Shown here: positions 27,367 through 36,463 of the stretch, piece after piece
Numbering within the stretch: the first letter of the stretch is position 1
Layout: each line of letters starts with the position of its first letter
Source: Lentisphaerae bacterium WC36
GTDB taxonomy: Bacteria > Verrucomicrobiota > Lentisphaeria > Victivallales > SZUA-371
Direction of reading: 5' to 3'
Assembly: GCA_020683205.1 (NCBI GenBank)
Contig: CP085689.1
Coordinates: 124,001-188,000, forward strand
DNA length: 64,000 nucleotides
Made by a program: the position numbers and the translations under genes
The notes under the pieces: generated by a model
The model's input: only the letters and a program-made list of their open reading frames with translations
The model's database searches: none
What the model was told of the DNA's origin: nothing

Positions 27367-29169
27367 ATGACTAATTATGATGAAAGTAAAATAAAAACGC
27401 TCAGTTCATTAGAGCATATTAGATTGCGCCCAGGTATGTATATCGGACGGATGGGCAGTGGCGCACACCCTGATGATGGGATTTATATTTTATTAAAAGA
27501 AGTTATTGATAACTCAATTGATGAATTCATTATGGGGTGTGGTCGACGCATTGATGTTGATGTCGATAAAGAAACAAATACTGTTAAAATTCGTGATTTT
27601 GGGCGTGGAATCCCGCTAGGAAAAGTCGTTGAATGTGTATCGGTTATTAATACTGGTGGAAAATATAGTGATGATGTATTCCAGTTTTCGGTAGGCTTGA
27701 ATGGAGTTGGTACCAAGGCGGTAAATTCATTGAGTGAAAAATTTACTGTGCGTTCATATCGTGATGGAAAATTTAAAGAAGCTGTTTTCCAAAAAGGTAC
27801 GTTAATTAGTGAAAATAGTGGTAAAACAGAAGAGCGCAATGGAACATATGTTGAATTCATTCCAGATCATGAATTATTTCCAAATTATGAATTCAGAATG
27901 GAATATATTGAACGCAGAATGTGGATGTATGCGTACTTAAATAGCGGGTTATCGCTATACTTAAATAAAGAGCGTTATTATTCAAAAAATGGGCTTCAAG
28001 ACCTTGTAGAAGATGAAGTTGGAGAAGATGGTATTTATAATATTATTCATTACAAGGATAAAACTATTGAATTTGCATTTTGCCACACTTTAAATTATGG
28101 GGAAAATTATTTTTCTTTTGTAAATGGTCAATATACCAATGATGGTGGAACGCATTTATCAGCATTTCGTGAGGGAATTTTAAAAGCGATAAATGAATTT
28201 TCGGGAAAGTCATATCAAGCTAATGATGTACGTGACGGTATTTTAGGCGCGGTGGCTGTAAAACTAAAAGAACCAATATTTGAATCGCAAACAAAAAATA
28301 AATTGGGTAATACCGACGTTCGTGGTTGGATTGTTAATACCGTAAAAACTGCGGTCACTGATTATTTGCACCGAAATTTAGAAGAAGCCGATTTATTAAT
28401 TGATAAAGTTCAGAAAAATGAACAGGTTCGCAAACAGATCCAAGCGGTCAAAAAGCAATCTAAAGAAAAAGCAAAACGTATGAGTTTAAAAATTCCAAAG
28501 CTTAAAGATTGCAAATATCATCTACATGATCGTTCAAAACGTGGCGAAGAAACGATGATTTTTTTGACAGAGGGGCAATCTGCGGCTGGTTCAATGGTGA
28601 GTAGTCGTGATGTACACACCCAAGCAATTTTTTCGCTAAAGGGTAAACCATTAAATGTTTTTGGGTCGAAGATTGACCAAGTTTACAAAAATGAAGAATT
28701 GTACTACATCATGCAGGCATTAAATATTGAAGATGGTATTGACAATTTACGCTACAACAAAGTGGTAATAGCTACCGATTCGGATGTGGATGGTTTGCAT
28801 ATTAGAAATTTATTGATTACATTTTTCCTAACATTTTTTGAGCAGTTAGTTTTAAGTGGTCATCTTTATATTCTTGAAACACCGTTGTTTAGGGTACGAA
28901 ACAAAAAAGAGACCATTTATTGTTATAACATTGCTGAACGTGACAAAGCAGTGGCTAAATTAGGAGGCTTAAAGCGTGGGGTTGAAATTACTCGATTTAA
29001 AGGGCTGGGTGAAATTTCACCAAATGAATTTGGACGCTTTATTGGCGAAGATATTCGTTTAGAGAGTGTTACGGTAGAGCATATGAGAAACGTTGGTGAT
29101 ATGTTAGAATTTTACATGGGGAAGAATACTCCAAAGCGTCGCGAGCATATTGTTGATAATTTAGTGTAA
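27367..29169 (+). CDS. parE: DNA topoisomerase IV subunit B (GyrB/ParE type)
   Basis: About 600 residues: a GHKL ATPase (LKEVIDNSIDEFIMGC, FGRGIPLG, VGLNGVGTKAVNSLS) followed by the transducer and TOPRIM domains (FLTEGQSAAGSM, ATDSDVDGLHIRNLL). It supplies ATP-driven strand passage with ParC for decatenation. The short length without a GyrB insert and the pairing with a ParC-like gene point to topoisomerase IV rather than gyrase. I choose ATG 27367 (MTNYDESK) over the TTG at 27358. No Shine-Dalgarno is visible; both par genes share TATATT immediately before ATG. Confidence 0.88.
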   Translation: MTNYDESKIKTLSSLEHIRLRPGMYIGRMGSGAHPDDGIYILLKEVIDNSIDEFIMGCGRRIDVDVDKETNTVKIRDFGRGIPLGKVVECVSVINTGGKYSDDVFQFSVGLNGVGTKAVNSLSEKFTVRSYRDGKFKEAVFQKGTLISENSGKTEERNGTYVEFIPDHELFPNYEFRMEYIERRMWMYAYLNSGLSLYLNKERYYSKNGLQDLVEDEVGEDGIYNIIHYKDKTIEFAFCHTLNYGENYFSFVNGQYTNDGGTHLSAFREGILKAINEFSGKSYQANDVRDGILGAVAVKLKEPIFESQTKNKLGNTDVRGWIVNTVKTAVTDYLHRNLEEADLLIDKVQKNEQVRKQIQAVKKQSKEKAKRMSLKIPKLKDCKYHLHDRSKRGEETMIFLTEGQSAAGSMVSSRDVHTQAIFSLKGKPLNVFGSKIDQVYKNEELYYIMQALNIEDGIDNLRYNKVVIATDSDVDGLHIRNLLITFFLTFFEQLVLSGHLYILETPLFRVRNKKETIYCYNIAERDKAVAKLGGLKRGVEITRFKGLGEISPNEFGRFIGEDIRLESVTVEHMRNVGDMLEFYMGKNTPKRREHIVDNLV

Positions 29170-29214
29170 TTAAAATCACTGTAATGAAAAAAATAACCAA
29201 AAAATTTATATATT

Positions 29215-31614
29215 ATGGCTGAAATAACTGATAATAATAGTGAAAATTTTGATTCTGATAATATTGATGTAAACAATTGTGAACAAGCAGTTGCTGAAAA
29301 GAATTACACCAATGATTATTTGCGTTCGATGATGGACGAAAATTTTATTGAGTATGCTTCATATGTTATAAAAGAACGTGCAATTCCAGATATTGATGAT
29401 GGTCTTAAACCTGTGCAACGTCGTATTTTGTGGAGTTTGTTTCGGATGCACGATGGTAAATACCATAAAGTTGCTAACGTTATTGGCCACACCATGCAAT
29501 ATCACCCGCATGGAGATGCCTCAATTGGTGGAGCTTTAGTTGTTTTAGCCAACAAAGAGTACTACATTGATAAGCAGGGTAACTTTGGTAATATTTTGAC
29601 TGGAGACCAAGCATCGGCTGCACGTTACATTGAATGTCGCTTGACGCCGTTAGCTCAAGAAGTTCTTTACAATAATGATATTACTGATTTTGTTGATTCA
29701 TATGATGGGCGTAACAAAGAGCCCATTACATTACCAGTGAAAATTCCAGCATTATTGATGCAAGGAGCAGAAGGTATTGCTGTCGGTATGGCAACAAAAA
29801 TTATGCCGCATAATTTTAATGAATTACTGCAAGCTCAGATTGCCTACTTAAATAAAGAAGATTTTACTGTTTACCCTGATTTTTTACAGGGAGGCATGAT
29901 GGATGTTACAGATTATGATGGCGGTAATGGGAAAATTACGTTGCGAGCAAAAATCGAGCAACAGGGGCGTAAACTAATTATTAAAGAAATTCCAGCAACG
30001 ACGACGACTGAATCGTTAATTGCATCTATTGAACGTGCTGTTGATAAAAGTAAAATTAAAGTTGCGCAAATTAATGACTATACGGCTGAAAATATTGAAA
30101 TTGAAATTGTTCCAGCACGTGGTTATGATCCTGAAAAAGCGATGCAGGCATTGTATACATATACTGATTGTGCAGTGTCGGTGTCATGTAATATGATGGT
30201 GATTCAAGATAACCGTCCAGTTCAGACAAATACAGATTTAGTGATTAAGCGAAATACTGATAAATTGATGGAATATTTGCGTCGTGAATTGGAAATTGAG
30301 CTTGAAAATCTTGAAAATCAATTTCATAATAAAACATTAGCGCAAATTTTTATTGAAAATAGAATCTACAAACGCATTGAAGAATGTGAAGAATATGATG
30401 CTGTAATTGCTGAAGTTTATGCTGGGCTTGAACCTTTTAAAAATATGCTAAAACGTGAAATTATTGATGAGGATATTGAGCGACTTTTAGCGATTCAAAT
30501 TAAGCGTATTTCTTTATTTGATATTCGTAAAAACCAAAAAGATATTGATGATATTTTAGCGCAAATTGAAAAAATAAAGAAACATTTAAAGCGTTTGCGC
30601 TCGTTTACTATTAAGTATTTGCAAAAATTACTCGAAACATATGGACATTTATATCCTCGTCGTACTATTATTGTTGAAAAATTTGAACAAATTGACCGTA
30701 AGGCGGCGGCGTTAAATAATATTAAGGTTGGTTGGGATAAGAAAAATGGCTACCTTGGTACGGCCGTTAAGAGTGATGAAATGATTACTTGTAATGAGTT
30801 TGATCATTTGCAGTGTTTGGAGCGTAACGGAAAATATAAAATCATTAGTATTCCAGACAAGATTTATGTTGGAAAATTGTATGATTGTCGCCGTTATGAT
30901 AAAGATTTAGAATTTGGAGTAGTTTATAGTGATACTAAGACTAAGAAATTTTACGCAAAACGTTGTAAAATTGCAAAATTTATTAAAGATAAAGAGTATC
31001 GTATAATTCCAAATAAAAGTCGTCTAGAAGTTTTTACTCCACGCAGTGATGCGATGTATGAAATAAAAACTGATGCGCGCGTTAAAGATAAGAAAACGCA
31101 GGAAATTTCATTGTATGATTACCCTGAGAGAACGCCTAAGGCGAGAGGGATTTTAGTTAGTACTAATTTAGTTAAGAAAATTACCCATCTGCGTTACTTG
31201 ACTCTTGAAGAGCTTGAAAATTACAAAAAATTTGGTTTGCGAGAAGCACCTGAAGAGCAGTTCTCTACTGAAGATAATAGTAGCAATAACTCTGAAGTTT
31301 TAGAAAAAGTTGAAATTGCGCATAACCATGACGTTGTTGAGAAAATTGTTGGGGAAGCTGAAAAAGTTACAGCAATTGTTGAAGATAAAATAGAAGAAAC
31401 TGTTGTGGAAAATGTGGTTGTTGAAGAGGTTCTAGAGGATGAAACTGAAGCTAAAAAAAAGCAAAAAATTGAGATTAAAGATAAATCAAAAACAGAAATA
31501 ACAATTGATTCTGAATCGACTCAAGTTGAAGATAAAATTGACTCTAAAAATAATGTATCTAGTGATGATTATGATGAAGATGACGACATAATGCAATTGG
31601 AATTAGGGTTTTAA
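29215..31614 (+). CDS. parC: DNA topoisomerase IV subunit A (GyrA/ParC type)
   Basis: A 799-residue partner of the preceding gene, 45 bases downstream. The breakage-reunion domain contains GLKPVQRRILW, GHTMQYHPHGDASIG and the catalytic Tyr138 in DQASAARYIECRL. A coiled-coil region spans about 360-480. The C-terminal beta-pinwheel is reduced, and the last 160 residues are a charged, Glu/Lys-rich low-complexity tail ending DDIMQLELGF, unlike typical GyrA. The first 30 residues are also an acidic extension. It functions with ParE in chromosome decatenation. Confidence 0.88.
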   Translation: MAEITDNNSENFDSDNIDVNNCEQAVAEKNYTNDYLRSMMDENFIEYASYVIKERAIPDIDDGLKPVQRRILWSLFRMHDGKYHKVANVIGHTMQYHPHGDASIGGALVVLANKEYYIDKQGNFGNILTGDQASAARYIECRLTPLAQEVLYNNDITDFVDSYDGRNKEPITLPVKIPALLMQGAEGIAVGMATKIMPHNFNELLQAQIAYLNKEDFTVYPDFLQGGMMDVTDYDGGNGKITLRAKIEQQGRKLIIKEIPATTTTESLIASIERAVDKSKIKVAQINDYTAENIEIEIVPARGYDPEKAMQALYTYTDCAVSVSCNMMVIQDNRPVQTNTDLVIKRNTDKLMEYLRRELEIELENLENQFHNKTLAQIFIENRIYKRIEECEEYDAVIAEVYAGLEPFKNMLKREIIDEDIERLLAIQIKRISLFDIRKNQKDIDDILAQIEKIKKHLKRLRSFTIKYLQKLLETYGHLYPRRTIIVEKFEQIDRKAAALNNIKVGWDKKNGYLGTAVKSDEMITCNEFDHLQCLERNGKYKIISIPDKIYVGKLYDCRRYDKDLEFGVVYSDTKTKKFYAKRCKIAKFIKDKEYRIIPNKSRLEVFTPRSDAMYEIKTDARVKDKKTQEISLYDYPERTPKARGILVSTNLVKKITHLRYLTLEELENYKKFGLREAPEEQFSTEDNSSNNSEVLEKVEIAHNHDVVEKIVGEAEKVTAIVEDKIEETVVENVVVEEVLEDETEAKKKQKIEIKDKSKTEITIDSESTQVEDKIDSKNNVSSDDYDEDDDIMQLELGF

Positions 31615-31634
31615 ATTTCTATGCATAAGGGAAA

Positions 31635-31685
31635 AAATGCTACAATCAAAAAATAAATTTATTTTTTGATTGTAGCATTTTTTTA
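31635..31685 (+). terminator. terminator of parE-parC
   Basis: A long perfect palindrome (AAATGCTACAATCAAAAAATAAA and its complement, nearly loopless) running into T7, 20 bases after the parC stop. Confidence 0.82.
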
Positions 31686-31753
31686 TTTATTGAAATAAAA
31701 TTTTAAATGTAAAAGTCGAAAAATTTCAAAATTGTAGATTTTTTGCTTATTTT

Positions 31754-31799
31754 ATCACAGTATATAGAGCTTGTTAGGCTACTTTATATATACTGTGAT
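31754..31799. repeat. perfect 13-bp inverted repeat between convergent genes
   Basis: ATCACAGTATATA at 31754-31766 and its exact complement at 31787-31799 enclose 20 bases. It lacks a clean T-run on the minus side but lies 52 bases beyond the stop of the minus-strand gene at 31851, so it may terminate or stabilise that transcript. Confidence 0.7.
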
Positions 31800-31850
31800 G
31801 TTTTCAAGACTACTTATATGTTCTTTTGTGCTGTATAAGAAGTACTACAG

Positions 31851-33137
31851 TCATGGTTTACAAGTGAAAAATCGTGAGTTAATAGCAATTAATTTATTTG
31901 TTTTTTGATCAATTATTTTTAACATAAAATTTGCTTCATCTCCAAAGTTTAACTGACACTTCTTTGTTAAAAATTTTTTATCAATAATTACAGCGTTATT
32001 ATTATTCATTACTTCATACATTTTTTTTGCCTTTGTAGGAATAATGTAGGTTTTTATGATTACATTTTTATACCTATCTAGTAAGTAGTATTGCCATTTA
32101 ATTATTTGTTTGTCTTTTTTTAACGAAATATTTTTTGGGAAATCTATTTCAATATGATTTATTTCTTCATTTAAAACAATATTTCCATTAGGTGCTATTG
32201 TGATAGGCTTGCTATAATATTTACGATATAAACTATGATATATATTTTGATTTTTAGGACTATACTTTTGGCCAAAAGTTGTCAAATCCCATTTTTTTAC
32301 AGAACGTACAGCATAATCTATTTTTTTATTTTTTACTTCTTTAATTTTTGCATTAATACTAAAATCGTAAGTTTCTGGGGCTAAATTAGAAATATAAAAA
32401 GAGTTGTTTTTTCGTTTTATAATGGTTTGTGAATTTTGTAAAATCATTTCTGGATTTTGGTTATTATTTTTCCCTTTTGCGGAAAGAGAAAATAAAATAT
32501 CTTCTATTTGAAGTTTAGGGTTTATTTCAAAATTAACCTGTATTTTCCCACTAAATACTATTTTAAAGGGTTTGAATATGCTCTTAAAAAAATCACTATT
32601 GTTGAGCACAATACCATTAATATTTATTTTTGAGTCGTCTGTAATTTTTGTCTGTTTTAGATAGTTAATTTCATTATTCATTCGCCATAATAAAAGATTT
32701 TTGTCATCTTTAGATATTTTGTTAGAAGAATGAGTTATTGGTTCTACAGACTTATATTTTTCAATTGCTTTTTGATAATTTTCTAATTCAAAATCAATTA
32801 AACTTTGAAATAATACTGCCAATGCTTTAACTTCTGATGATTTTGATTTTTCTTGAAGTAATTTAAACCCACTATTTAAAGAGACTAGTTTAAATTTTTC
32901 TGTATCTTTAATATGGTGAACTATTGATTTATCACTTATTAATAATTTTTTTGCCTCAATATCTGATTTTAGCTTTAAAACATTTATTATTTTTTTCAGC
33001 AAATCATCATTTATTTTTGTGTTTGTTAATTCTAAGTTCGTAATGTTAATTTTGGTATTATCCTGCAATTTTACCAATACTGCTAATAATACTGTAATAA
33101 TAATAACTGAGATTAAAGAAACTATTTTGTATTTCAT
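31851..33137 (-). CDS. membrane-anchored extracytoplasmic protein of unknown function
   Basis: A 428-residue protein with one N-terminal membrane segment (KIVSLISVIIITVLLAVLVK, residues 4-23) and a large outside part. Residues 35-160 are helical, with a TPR-like feel (LIDFELENYQKAIEKYKSV). Residues 190-428 are beta-rich (KIQVNFEINPKLQIEDILFS; ending NSRFFTCKP). I recognise no family. It starts 13 bases after the stop of the secreted Cys-rich protein gene, with an AAAAGGAAA site, so the two form an operon and may work together at the cell surface. Confidence 0.65.
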   Translation of the reverse strand: MKYKIVSLISVIIITVLLAVLVKLQDNTKINITNLELTNTKINDDLLKKIINVLKLKSDIEAKKLLISDKSIVHHIKDTEKFKLVSLNSGFKLLQEKSKSSEVKALAVLFQSLIDFELENYQKAIEKYKSVEPITHSSNKISKDDKNLLLWRMNNEINYLKQTKITDDSKININGIVLNNSDFFKSIFKPFKIVFSGKIQVNFEINPKLQIEDILFSLSAKGKNNNQNPEMILQNSQTIIKRKNNSFYISNLAPETYDFSINAKIKEVKNKKIDYAVRSVKKWDLTTFGQKYSPKNQNIYHSLYRKYYSKPITIAPNGNIVLNEEINHIEIDFPKNISLKKDKQIIKWQYYLLDRYKNVIIKTYIIPTKAKKMYEVMNNNNAVIIDKKFLTKKCQLNFGDEANFMLKIIDQKTNKLIAINSRFFTCKP

Positions 33138-33150
33138 TTTTTTTTCCTTT

Positions 33151-34359
33151 TTATTTTATGGGTTCTGTATGACTAAATAACACATCAGGAGCTAGTTTAT
33201 TATCTACTTCTACAAGGTAGACTAATTCCTTAGTATCTTCTCCAGTATATGCCCATACTGTTTCTAAAACTTTATTTGCATATTGAGAAATATTAAGATG
33301 AATAGTATATCCCTTACCATATGTATCAAATTCTGGATTATAAGTATACACAGCAGATTTCGCTTGCTGTGTTGTTAAACTTTGATTTTCTGATAGAGAA
33401 ACAGTTAGAGGAGAACCTCCTAATGTTAATGATTTACTTTTACCAACAGTGTAAGCCTCAGTTGATGAAGCACTTTTTGATGCTTCATTTTCTGTTATAT
33501 CCATTTCCATTTTACCTGTTTTAATAAGGTACTTAGTATTAGGTAAAGGTTCGCTAGCTAATAAAGGGTATCTTGTTTGAATTTTTTTACTACATTGAGC
33601 TTCATTTTCTTCATCGTCAATAACTTTTCCTAGTATGTTAATAGAAGGTCCAGTGTTAGAGGTTGCTTGAATAGTAACTGTTTGAGTAGGAGTCCATGTT
33701 GTATATGGTTCATCTGTAGTCTTGATATAATACGTATATGCTGGAAATCCACCTTCAGCTTCGATTTGATTTACTCCTATTCCATAGTGACTTATTCCAT
33801 CTGGAGTTGTAAAATATTTTGAAATCACACTGTCTCCATTAAAAGAACAGCTTAAAGGAGGAGCTATTATTATAGTAAAAACAGCATCTGAAGGATTGCA
33901 ACTAGCCTTAGACGCAGGATTACTTATAGATTCCCCCGGATAAGAATCATTTACAAATTCACTTGGATATTCACATTTATATTTATAGGTTTTGAAATAA
34001 GTTCCAATTTTAGAATAATCAGTACACCCATTAGGTCCAGTTACCTTAGGGTAGCCTTCTAAAATACTTAAATAATGAGATACTCCTTCTTCATATTTTT
34101 CATTGCATACGGGACATGGATGCCTTGTTAACACTCTACTAGTTCCAGCTTTTGTATATGGAGTAGGATCTGAAATAGCTTGACCAAGAAGGTATCTAAG
34201 AGTTACATTCCCGTCAGAGACAATACAGGATTGATTTCCCCATATTAAAAGATGGTCACATGCATCTTGATTAGGTGATGGAGTGTTTTCTGCAAATGCT
34301 GTAATAGTTAAAGTAAGTAACGCATTAAAGCATAAAAAATTTTTTTTAAATTGCCACAT
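33151..34359 (-). CDS. secreted cysteine-rich protein of unknown function
   Basis: About 402 residues. I choose the ATG at 34359 (MWQFKKNF), eight bases after AAAAAGGAA, over a TTG at 34383. A signal peptide ends at ITAFA/ENTPS. The first half of the mature protein is Cys-rich: CDHLLIWGNQSC, HPCPVCNEKYEEG (a CxxC pair), NGCTDYSKIGTYFKTYKYKC and further single Cys. The second half is beta-rich (TYYIKTTDEPYTTWTPTQTV) and ends VLFSHTEPIK. Disulfides outside the cytoplasm or a zinc knuckle are both possible. No family is recognised. It is the first gene of a two-gene operon. Confidence 0.65.
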   Translation of the reverse strand: MWQFKKNFLCFNALLTLTITAFAENTPSPNQDACDHLLIWGNQSCIVSDGNVTLRYLLGQAISDPTPYTKAGTSRVLTRHPCPVCNEKYEEGVSHYLSILEGYPKVTGPNGCTDYSKIGTYFKTYKYKCEYPSEFVNDSYPGESISNPASKASCNPSDAVFTIIIAPPLSCSFNGDSVISKYFTTPDGISHYGIGVNQIEAEGGFPAYTYYIKTTDEPYTTWTPTQTVTIQATSNTGPSINILGKVIDDEENEAQCSKKIQTRYPLLASEPLPNTKYLIKTGKMEMDITENEASKSASSTEAYTVGKSKSLTLGGSPLTVSLSENQSLTTQQAKSAVYTYNPEFDTYGKGYTIHLNISQYANKVLETVWAYTGEDTKELVYLVEVDNKLAPDVLFSHTEPIK

Positions 34360-34383
34360 AACAAAATTCCTTTTTTCAAACAA

Positions 34384-34683
34384 TTGTTTAAATAAATACT
34401 AATTTTAATTATAATTTCACTTCTTAAATAATATTTTTCTCCTATAGATTTTTAATATAGTGCTGAGAAAAAATATTACAAATATAGTAGTCTAATATTA
34501 AATTTTAAAATTATTTTTGATTGGTTTTTGTTTAAACTTGATTAAAAATTTTTAACTTCTCTGTTATCATTTTGTGAAGTAGTGAAGAAAGGCCAATTAA
34601 TTATATTTCTAATGGTATGGTGTGATCAAAATTGGTTTTAATAATGAAATTTTAGCAATAATACTAAAATAAAAGCAAAAAAT
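34384..34683. other. non-coding AT-rich interval
   Basis: I see no gene in these 300 bases. It must hold the promoter of the minus-strand operon starting at 34359. One plus-strand fragment with GAAGTAGTGAAGAAAGG is not followed by a frame. Confidence 0.4.
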
Positions 34684-34710
34684 AGTTGAGAGTTTTTTAA
34701 GCTCTCAACT
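34684..34710 (-). terminator. terminator of fliD
   Basis: A perfect 9-bp stem (AGTTGAGAG with CTCTCAACT). On the minus strand it is followed by ATTTTTTG. A second weak hairpin lies between it and the fliD stop. Confidence 0.85.
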
Positions 34711-34750
34711 GTGAGAAAAACTTCTCAATTTTTAAGAAGTATAATAATTA

Positions 34751-36199
34751 TCAATCGTCGCTATCAGAATCAATACCTAGTGAATTAATTAAGTATTGCA
34801 TTGAGTTATTGATTTCAGCAACAGCTGTTTCCATATTACTAAACTGTTCCCAAAGTGCGGCTTCATAATCAGCTAAATCTTCATACATTTGATCAATTTC
34901 AATCTCTTTACGCTCAATTTCTTTATTTAGCATCTGTTTCCTAATTGTTACAGATCCGTCAACTAAATCATTGTAATTGTCATTAATCCCATCAACAGTG
35001 CGCATTATGCCTGGATTTTTATCACTATCTCCATAACCTCTAAAAAATTCTTCAACATCGCTATAATTATTTTCTAAAGCGTTATCTAGTTTTGCTTCGT
35101 CAACAATCTTTAAGTGTCCCTCTTGATCATCAAACCATATTCCCATATCATTAAATGTTTCAATAGGAAAATCCTGATTATTATTTTTATCCATTGACCC
35201 CATTAGAGATGAACGCAATCTAGTTAAGTAATTATTAGCAATACTCTCTCCTTGAAGTATACCTGTTTCTGCTTTAACTTCTTCACCTTCTTCGTCAGTG
35301 GTGGTTAGATTTTCTCCCTCCATTACATATTGGGTCAATTCACGAATTTCATCAATTGCTGTATTATAGGTTTCAATAAAATCTGTCAAAAGATTTTTAA
35401 TTGCTTCAGTATCGTTTGAAATTTCAAGTTTTGTTGTTCCTGTTTCAGAAAAATTCATGGTGACGCCAGGAATTACATCATCAATTTCTTGATTACTTTT
35501 GCGTGAAAAATCAATACCGTTGATGTTGCCTTCAAGATTTTTGCCTTGAATTATATAGTCACTTTTTATTGTGTTGAAAGTTCCTCCGCCACTATCGGTA
35601 TTCGTAACTATTCCAAGTTCTCTAAGAACATTATTTGTTCCATTTTCTGATAATGATAAATCACGGTCCCCTGAGTTGACTTTTTCTAATACTAAGGTTC
35701 CACTAATAACCTGCGCAATTACTTTTTCTTCATTAGAAACAGTTGCTTGTGATTGATTAATTTTTTCTGCAATATCATTCAGGGAATCTTCTGCAATTAC
35801 TGTCACATCTTGCCCTTCAACTGAAAATGTTCCGGATAAATTCAATGGCGCTGTTGCATCTGCATAAGAATTCGTTCTTGCCGCCGTTTTGGTCGCTAAT
35901 TGGGTAATTTCAATATTATAGTCTGTGTTTAAGGCTGTATCATCTGCGGTAGCTGTCATCATGCCGACGCTAGATACTGCTTTTTTTTGATCCCAAGTTT
36001 CAAAATTTGATAATGGTTCCATAGAACTATCTAATTTTGAAATTTGACTTGAAACCTCATCCCAGCCTTCAAGTTCTGCTTTATCATTTTCTAACTGGCG
36101 TTCATAAGTTTTTATTTGAGCTTGTTCTCCTTCGAGAATAGCTGCAATCATTGTTTCGGTATCCATACCACTGGCTAAACCACCAATTTGCACTGCCAT
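34751..36199 (-). CDS. fliD: flagellar filament cap protein FliD
   Basis: A 482-residue filament cap. The N-terminal FliD_N pattern is AVQIGGLASGMDTETMIAAILEG (the usual SGLASGID-type start) and the C-terminal FliD_C segment is TDFIETYNTAIDEIRELTQY, then FNDMGIWFDDQEGHLKIVD and a coiled-coil end. The cap sits at the filament tip and folds flagellin subunits in place. GGAG lies upstream of the ATG. It is transcribed divergently from flgK with its own sigma-54-type site at 36264-36280. It is followed by a terminator, so fliS is not adjacent. Confidence 0.92.
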   Translation of the reverse strand: MAVQIGGLASGMDTETMIAAILEGEQAQIKTYERQLENDKAELEGWDEVSSQISKLDSSMEPLSNFETWDQKKAVSSVGMMTATADDTALNTDYNIEITQLATKTAARTNSYADATAPLNLSGTFSVEGQDVTVIAEDSLNDIAEKINQSQATVSNEEKVIAQVISGTLVLEKVNSGDRDLSLSENGTNNVLRELGIVTNTDSGGGTFNTIKSDYIIQGKNLEGNINGIDFSRKSNQEIDDVIPGVTMNFSETGTTKLEISNDTEAIKNLLTDFIETYNTAIDEIRELTQYVMEGENLTTTDEEGEEVKAETGILQGESIANNYLTRLRSSLMGSMDKNNNQDFPIETFNDMGIWFDDQEGHLKIVDEAKLDNALENNYSDVEEFFRGYGDSDKNPGIMRTVDGINDNYNDLVDGSVTIRKQMLNKEIERKEIEIDQMYEDLADYEAALWEQFSNMETAVAEINNSMQYLINSLGIDSDSDD

Positions 36200-36263
36200 A
36201 ACCTTACTCCAAATTTAATATTATACTATTTTGTTATACATTTATATTAACGTCTCTACTTAA

Positions 36264-36280
36264 CGCAATTTTAGTGCCTA
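36264..36280 (-). promoter_or_regulatory. sigma-54-type promoter for fliD
   Basis: The minus strand reads TAGGCACTAAAATTGCG: GG and GC are exactly ten bases apart, with GGCAC and TTGC both matching the -24/-12 consensus. Transcription would start near 36253, about 54 bases before fliD. Confidence 0.65.
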
Positions 36281-36338
36281 AGTTAATTTTTAAAATATTC
36301 TTAATAAAAAACAAAAAAAATATTATAACAGTACGCAC

Positions 36339-36354
36339 TGGCAAAGAAAATGCG
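36339..36354 (+). promoter_or_regulatory. sigma-54-type promoter for flgK operon
   Basis: TGGCAAAGAAAATGCG has GG and GC exactly ten bases apart. The -24 half (TGGCA) is good and the -12 half (ATGC) is acceptable. Transcription would start near 36365 and give a 100-base leader before flgK. Confidence 0.55.
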
Positions 36355-36463
36355 TATAGATAAAAGCATAATTAAAAAATAACAAAAAAGTTTATTCTCA
36401 AGAACTTAAAGATATTTTTAAGACCATTTTGAGAATATCAAAAAAACATGGAGAATAGGTGGT

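Noticed and set aside
27367-31614. DNA gyrase (gyrB-gyrA)
   Set aside because: The compact B subunit and the A subunit with a reduced C-terminal domain and charged tail fit topoisomerase IV better. Without the other pair from the genome this stays a judgement.
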